A stretch of DNA of 64,000 bases from Marinagarivorans cellulosilyticus. GTDB taxonomy: Bacteria > Pseudomonadota > Gammaproteobacteria > Pseudomonadales > Cellvibrionaceae. The position numbers and the translations under genes were made by a program. Under the pieces are notes generated by a model, which saw nothing but the letters and a program-made list of their open reading frames with translations, did no database searches and had not been told where the DNA came from. Positions 59,846 to 64,000 of this stretch are shown piece by piece (position 1 is the stretch's first letter; each line of letters opens with the position of its first letter). Location: the NCBI RefSeq assembly GCF_021655555.1, contig NZ_AP023086.1:1746001-1810000 (forward strand). The letters are read 5' to 3'.

Positions 59846-61918
59846 ATGACTTCAGTAAAAAAGGCACTTGCGCCTATTCCTGCATTATTGGCAATAACCT
59901 TGGCTGAATGGGGAGGCTTGCAGCCGGTTTCGGCGAGTGAATATTTGGAGACCGTCGTGGTAACAGCGCAGCGCGATGAAACAGCGTTACGCGATGTTAC
60001 CCAATCGGCGACGGTGATCGATAGCGAAGCATTAAAGCGTATAAATGCTGACCATATGCACCAGCTATTTCAGCAGGCTTCAGGCACTTGGGTGAGTCGT
60101 GGTAGTGGTCAAGAGCACTTAACGGCCATTCGCTCGCCAGTGTTTACCGGCGCTGGCGCTTGCGGGGCTTTTCAAATGAGCCAAGATGGTGTGCCCTTAA
60201 GGGCGGCTGGGTTTTGTAATGTTAATCAATTATTTGATAGCCATTACGAGGCGGCGCAAAGTGTGGAGGTGCAGCGCGGGCCTAAGTCTGCCCTTTATGG
60301 TAGCAATGCTTTGTTTGGCGCGATTGATATTCATTTGCCTCGCGCATTGGCGGTGACTGATACCTCTGTTGCTTTAGATGCTTCTAGCCAAGATTTTTAT
60401 CGGCTAAATGTTGCTAGCCCTTTTGCGCATTCGCCAGAGCAAGGCTGGCTAGCGATGGCGACAATCACGGATAATACCGACGAGCGTGAAAGTGCAGGTT
60501 ACCAGCAGCAAAAAATTAGCCTTAATTATCAGGCTGATGGGAAACGTATTCAAAGAAATTCTAGCCTGCAGTTTACCCACTTGGACCAGCAAACGGCAGG
60601 TTATATCGTTGGCGAAAACGCTTACAAAGATGACACGCTACGTTTGGAAAACCCAAACCCTGAGGCATACCGCAAATCGCTGGCGGTCCGCGCTTACGAT
60701 CACTGGCAGTGGCGACGCAATGCAATTGATTGGTCGGTAAAGCCTTATTTTCGCTACACGGATATGGAGTTTCTGATGCACTTTGTACCTTGGCAGCCGG
60801 TGGAAAAAAATAACCAACGCTCGCTAGGTACACAGTTGCAAGCAGAGCATGCCATTGCCCCTACAGTGGTGCTGCGCGGCGGCATTGATGTTGAATTTAC
60901 GAAGGCGGCGCTGTCGGAAATTCAATACGATGAAGCGCCTTTCGCAGCGTCGCGTTTCCCCGAAGGTGTGCATTATGATTATTCTGTTACGGCGCAAATG
61001 GGCGCGCTTTACAGTGGGGTTGAATGGCAAGCTTCAGAGCGCTGGTTACTGAATGCCAACCTTCGCGGGGACTATCAGCGCTATGATTATCAAACCCATG
61101 CTGCTGCGGGCAGTGGTTGTGAAGCAACCGTAGAAAATTGCCGTTTTTATCGCCCAGCCGATCGCGACGATAGTTTTAATAACGTTTCGATTGCGGCAGG
61201 TGCTCGGTATTTAATCACGCCTGCGCATATGTTTTTTACCCATATGGCGAGTGGATTTAGGGCGCCGCAGGCCACCGAGCTTTACCGTTTGCAGCAAGGG
61301 CAAAGCGTGGCCGATTTGTCGTCGGTTAAATTAAACAGCGTGGAGCTGGGTTGGCGCGGCTCGTTCGCATGGTTAGATTATCAAACCACTCTTTTTTACA
61401 TGGAGATGTCTGACGGTATTTTCCAGAATGCCGAGCGCGCCAATGTCAGTGGTGCCAAAACCGAGCACCAAGGGGTAGAGTACGAATTAACTGGCCGCTG
61501 GTTAGATCGCTTAACGCTGCAGCTGGCTGGTAGTTTTGCTTCGCATGAATACAGTAATAACCCAGCTTTGCTTGGCAGTGGCTCGAATATTCAAGGTAAC
61601 GTTATTGATACCGCACCTAAGGCGATGCATTCGGCGGTATTGGGCTGGCAGGTCACGCCTGAATTACATGGCTCGTTAGATGTGTCTTTAATGGATGATT
61701 ATTTTCTGGACCCAGAAAATTCGTCGAGCTACGAAGGACATAGCGTCTCTAATTTACGCGCTAGTTGGAGCTTAAGCCGTGGATTAACCGCAAAGGCATC
61801 ACTATTGAATATGTTTGATCAGCGCTATGCCGACCGAGCCGATATCGCGTTTGGTGAGCAGCGTTATTTTCCTGGTCAGTCGCGGCACGCTATGTTGTCG
61901 TTAATATGGCGGGGCTAG
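59846..61918 (+). CDS. TonB-dependent receptor, possibly for PQQ
   Basis: 690 residues. Signal peptide (about 1-31, to VSASEY), a TonB box (ETVVVTAQRDE), a plug domain with LRDVTQSATVIDSEALKRIN and VEVQRGPKSALYGSNALFGA, and a 22-strand barrel ending in the usual aromatic pattern (AMLSLIWRG). Two Cys in TGAGACGAFQMSQDGVPLRA and FCNVNQ are probably paired in the plug. It starts seven bases after the PQQ-dependent dehydrogenase stop. E. coli PqqU (YncD), the receptor for PQQ, is of similar length, so PQQ uptake is a reasonable but unproven role; a siderophore or sugar is the alternative. Confidence 0.8.
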   Translation: MTSVKKALAPIPALLAITLAEWGGLQPVSASEYLETVVVTAQRDETALRDVTQSATVIDSEALKRINADHMHQLFQQASGTWVSRGSGQEHLTAIRSPVFTGAGACGAFQMSQDGVPLRAAGFCNVNQLFDSHYEAAQSVEVQRGPKSALYGSNALFGAIDIHLPRALAVTDTSVALDASSQDFYRLNVASPFAHSPEQGWLAMATITDNTDERESAGYQQQKISLNYQADGKRIQRNSSLQFTHLDQQTAGYIVGENAYKDDTLRLENPNPEAYRKSLAVRAYDHWQWRRNAIDWSVKPYFRYTDMEFLMHFVPWQPVEKNNQRSLGTQLQAEHAIAPTVVLRGGIDVEFTKAALSEIQYDEAPFAASRFPEGVHYDYSVTAQMGALYSGVEWQASERWLLNANLRGDYQRYDYQTHAAAGSGCEATVENCRFYRPADRDDSFNNVSIAAGARYLITPAHMFFTHMASGFRAPQATELYRLQQGQSVADLSSVKLNSVELGWRGSFAWLDYQTTLFYMEMSDGIFQNAERANVSGAKTEHQGVEYELTGRWLDRLTLQLAGSFASHEYSNNPALLGSGSNIQGNVIDTAPKAMHSAVLGWQVTPELHGSLDVSLMDDYFLDPENSSSYEGHSVSNLRASWSLSRGLTAKASLLNMFDQRYADRADIAFGEQRYFPGQSRHAMLSLIWRG

Positions 61919-61968
61919 CGTTTTTAGCGCATAAATGTATGTAGGGCGTCTCTAAACCTGTAGTACAG

Positions 61969-61998
61969 CGCTACGCCGTGACATAGCACGGCGTAGCG
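61969..61998. terminator. Perfect 12-bp hairpin between the convergent receptor and Hsp20 genes
   Basis: CGCTACGCCGTG / CACGGCGTAGCG with loop ACATAG lies between the TonB receptor stop and the convergent Hsp20 stop. No T-run on either side, but position and stem strength suggest a transcription stop for one or both genes. Confidence 0.5.
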
Positions 61999-62002
61999 TT
62001 GG

Positions 62003-62431
62003 TTAGCTTATTTCAATACGCGTTGCGGCTGTTTCATTGCTTTTCGGCGCTTTAGGGACATCAATTAAAAGTACGCCATGCTCAAATTGAGCCACAATAT
62101 CTGCTTGGTGAATGTGTGGGTTTAATTCGAAGCTGCGTACATATTTGCCGTAATGGCGCTCTTGCCGAATAACACGCCCGTGTTCTTCTTCGGTTTTTTC
62201 TTCACTGCTCTGTGCCTCTACGGTTAGTACGCCTCGCTCTAGGCTTATATGAATATCTTCTTTCTTTAGGCCTGGAAGCTCTAAGCTAATTTCGTAGGTG
62301 TTGTCTTTTTCACGTAGGTCGACTTTAGGGGAGATAGTCCCGTAACGGCCGCCGGGTTCGCGCAGCGGGAGCCACGTGTGATCGAGAAGGTTGTGAAGTT
62401 CATGCAATTGCTGTCTAGGGAAAATGTTCAT
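62003..62431 (-). CDS. Small heat-shock protein, Hsp20/alpha-crystallin
   Basis: 142 residues with TAGGAG before the ATG. The alpha-crystallin domain spans about 38-135: VDLREKDNTYEISLELPGLK, KEDIHISLERGVLTVEAQSS, then YGKYVRSFELNPHIHQADIV and the FEHGVLLIDVPKAPKS strand with the GVL motif. It binds unfolding proteins in the cytoplasm without ATP. No sigma-32 promoter or thermometer hairpin could be supported upstream. Confidence 0.9.
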   Translation of the reverse strand: MNIFPRQQLHELHNLLDHTWLPLREPGGRYGTISPKVDLREKDNTYEISLELPGLKKEDIHISLERGVLTVEAQSSEEKTEEEHGRVIRQERHYGKYVRSFELNPHIHQADIVAQFEHGVLLIDVPKAPKSNETAATRIEIS

Positions 62432-62571
62432 CGTTATTCTCCTATCGGGTTAACAAATGTAATGCGCTACTACATACCTGTAGTATGGCTCTATTGTGAG
62501 GAATTCAATTGTTTTGCATCAAAAATTTAATTTTTTAGATAAACGGTTTAGCTTTGAGTTAAGGCTTTTAA

Positions 62572-63321
62572 TTACGCAATGCCTGCGAGCGCTTTACCGC
62601 CATCTACGGCAATGATTTGACCGGTAATATAATGCCCTTTTTGCAGTAAAAAGAGTGCGGTTTCGACAATAGCTTGTGTTCCCCCTATACGCCCTAGTGG
62701 GATTTTCTGCAGTGCGTCGCGCTCGTTGCTGGGGGGCGTTTCGGAGGGCCAAAGGGCGGCGCCAGGGGCAATGCCGTTGACCCGTACATCAGGTGCTAGT
62801 TCTATGGCTAGGCTTTTGGTAAGCATGGCATTGGCGGCTTTGGCCATGCAGTAAAGGGTGTGTTGGCGCTTAGGGGTTTCGGCGTAAATGTCGGCAATAT
62901 TTAAAATGCAGCCGCCTTGCTCTTTTAAGGGCGCAGCGCAGCTTTGGCTTAGAAAAAAAGGCGCTAGCGCATTGGTGTTGAATAAATCTTGCGACTGTTT
63001 AACGGTGGCGCTGCCTATAGGCGTGGGGTAAAAGCTGGAGGCGTTATTAACTAAAATATCCAGCCGTGAAAAATGCTGTAATGCACTTTGCGTAATAGTG
63101 TTAGCGGCCGCTGCATCGTTGAGGTCGGCTTGCACCGTAACTGCGGAACCGGCGCGAATAGCGTTCAGCTTGTTTGCCAAGGGCTCGGCGCTGGTACGAA
63201 AATAATGCAATACCACGTTATAGCCTTGCGTGTGCAGCGCAAGTGCAAGCGCTTTGCCAATGCGCTGGGCGCTGCCGGTAATTATGGCGGTTGGGGCGGA
63301 GGGATTTATTGCTGAATCCAT
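62572..63321 (-). CDS. Pteridine reductase-like short-chain dehydrogenase
   Basis: 249 residues with AAGG before the ATG. Rossmann motif AIITGSAQRIGKALALALHT, VNNASSFYPTPIGSA (the PTR-type NNAS-F-P variant), ILNIADIYAETPKRQHTLYC with the YxxxK pair in YCMAKAANAM, and VRVNGIAPGAALWP. This pattern is that of bacterial pteridine reductases related to FolM/PTR1, which reduce dihydro-biopterin or dihydrofolate. It is on the same strand as, and downstream of, cca, separated by a structured 191-base gap. Confidence 0.82.
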   Translation of the reverse strand: MDSAINPSAPTAIITGSAQRIGKALALALHTQGYNVVLHYFRTSAEPLANKLNAIRAGSAVTVQADLNDAAAANTITQSALQHFSRLDILVNNASSFYPTPIGSATVKQSQDLFNTNALAPFFLSQSCAAPLKEQGGCILNIADIYAETPKRQHTLYCMAKAANAMLTKSLAIELAPDVRVNGIAPGAALWPSETPPSNERDALQKIPLGRIGGTQAIVETALFLLQKGHYITGQIIAVDGGKALAGIA

Positions 63322-63389
63322 GAGTGGCCTTATATCGGTAAGTTTCTTTGGTAGTAACTATTCAGTCATGCTCAAATAGGTCGCCCAAC

Positions 63390-63469
63390 TGATCATTTTC
63401 TGGGCCGCTCAAGCCATCCTTGGTCGCTATGCAAGCGTTCCAGACGCTTGAATGCCCAGAAAACAATCA
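63390..63469. repeat. 80-bp imperfect palindrome between cca and the SDR gene
   Basis: TGATCATTTTCTGGGCCGCT (63390-63409) with CAAGC after it mirrors GCTTGAATGCCCAGAAAACA (63446-63465) with ATCA after it. A second inner pair CAAGCGT / ACGCTTG (63432-63450) competes with it. It resembles intergenic BIME/REP-type elements; copy number cannot be judged from one window. Confidence 0.5.
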
Positions 63470-63512
63470 CTTCGCCTTTGGGGTGGCCATCATTTCGCAC
63501 TCACCTGAATAG

Positions 63513-64000
63513 TTACCTTTGGTATTGCTCTTTAAACACTTTAATGCATTGAATGCGTGCTGCTGTCATGGCTTCGCCAATAGCTGGCCCTTGTAAGCCT
63601 TGTTTCATAAAAGTTGCTGCGTTTACGCCTTGGCAGCTAGCAAGCGCTTCTTTTAAATATTGCGCTTGTGGGTAAGGGCGTTCTTCAAAGCCTGTTCGGC
63701 CTTGGGCGTCTGCTTGGCAGCATTGTAAAAACTGTTCGAAAAAATCGGTGCGTTTATAGGCGCCTAAATTGTTAAACAATTTATTAACCGTGCTTGGGTT
63801 TAGCTCCGTTGCCCGGTGGCAGTGGGTGTGAAATTCACATACCGCAAGCGCCAGCTTTTTACAGTCGTTTGGTACGCTAAGACGCCGGCAAAGGGATTTA
63901 ACCAGCGATAAACCTTTTTTCTCGTGGCCGTGATGGCGCGGTAAAAGCTCTTCTGGTGTGCAAGCTTTTCCTAGGTCGTGGACTAAGGTTGCGAAACGCA
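63513..64000 (-). CDS. cca: tRNA nucleotidyltransferase (multifunctional CCA protein), 3' part
   Basis: The frame runs from the window end to TAA at 63513, about 162 codons; the start is outside. The visible part has the HD phosphohydrolase motif RFATLVHDLGKACTPEELLP, HHGHEKKGLSLVKSL, CEFHTHCHRATELNPSTVNK and the family signature CQADAQGRTGFEERPYPQAQ near the end. The enzyme adds or repairs the CCA end of tRNAs; the HD domain of the long (multifunctional) form is a phosphatase/phosphodiesterase, so this is the long form. Confidence 0.9.
   Translation of the reverse strand, partial: RFATLVHDLGKACTPEELLPRHHGHEKKGLSLVKSLCRRLSVPNDCKKLALAVCEFHTHCHRATELNPSTVNKLFNNLGAYKRTDFFEQFLQCCQADAQGRTGFEERPYPQAQYLKEALASCQGVNAATFMKQGLQGPAIGEAMTAARIQCIKVFKEQYQR

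Noticed and set aside
62432..62571. RNA thermometer or sigma-32 promoter before the Hsp20 gene
   Set aside because: Only a weak complement to the ribosome-binding site and a 5-bp inverted repeat (ACTAC/GTAGT) are present; no CCCCAT-type -10 with a proper -35 was seen.

Overview
This window looks like a chromosomal segment of a marine, polysaccharide-degrading-type gammaproteobacterium. A Cellvibrionaceae-like genome (Saccharophagus/Teredinibacter/Simiduia relatives) is my inference. The evidence is a type IV pilus minor-pilin operon, LptE/HolA/LeuS in conserved order, a full Entner-Doudoroff block (zwf-edd-eda next to gap), a long class Ia NrdA, and many TonB/PQQ/PAS/CHASE2-type proteins. No rRNA, tRNA, CRISPR array or complete insertion sequence was seen.

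Layout. 0-2.7 kb: minor-pilin operon fimT-pilV-pilW-pilX and the first codons of a pilY1-like gene, all minus strand. 2.9-9.9 kb: a HAMP-only membrane protein, a Met-rich outer-membrane protein with a DUF2946 protein (probably copper related), a YdjM-type membrane protein, a PHP phosphatase, an MFS transporter, a GST and a small cytochrome c. 10.2-15.5 kb: FKBP lipoprotein, a DUF2271-like membrane protein downstream of a BaeS/BaeR-like two-component pair, and a ketopantoate reductase. 15.7-21.6 kb: secreted proteins, then a CHASE2-Ser/Thr kinase convergent with a LysM-FecR protein.

Roughly 22-35 kb is an accessory island. It is more AT-rich, especially 29.7-34.8 kb, and is full of unrecognised genes. 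It holds (i) a protein with the residue spacing of ADP-ribosyl cyclases (CD38/Aplysia cyclase fold), a candidate NAD-consuming toxin; (ii) a decayed cysteine-amidase-like effector gene (two frameshifts and a stop) followed 4 nt later by an intact lipoprotein gene that looks like its immunity gene, plus a second lipoprotein whose truncated paralogue lies 4.5 kb away; (iii) an envelope cassette made of an extra signal peptidase I, several membrane proteins, a GH3/NagZ-like enzyme with an altered catalytic dyad and C-terminal membrane segments, and a coiled-coil membrane protein. The island ends at a 95-bp inverted-repeat element just downstream of nrdA, and no nrdB is present beside nrdA.

35-64 kb is core-like: nrdA (with a putative NrdR box pair), holA-lptE-leuS, a soluble NIT-like protein, gap convergent with it, zwf, edd-eda, a 1775-residue PAS/GAF hybrid histidine kinase, a SPOR protein, a DUF4139 protein, a TPR protein, a two-gene operon of a cytochrome c-PQQ sugar dehydrogenase and a TonB receptor (possibly for PQQ uptake), Hsp20, a pteridine-reductase-like SDR and the 3' part of cca.

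Two non-coding elements near 9.4 and 10.9-11.1 kb share terminal inverted repeats and look like copies of one MITE-like family. All assignments are by eye from translated sequence; no database search was run.
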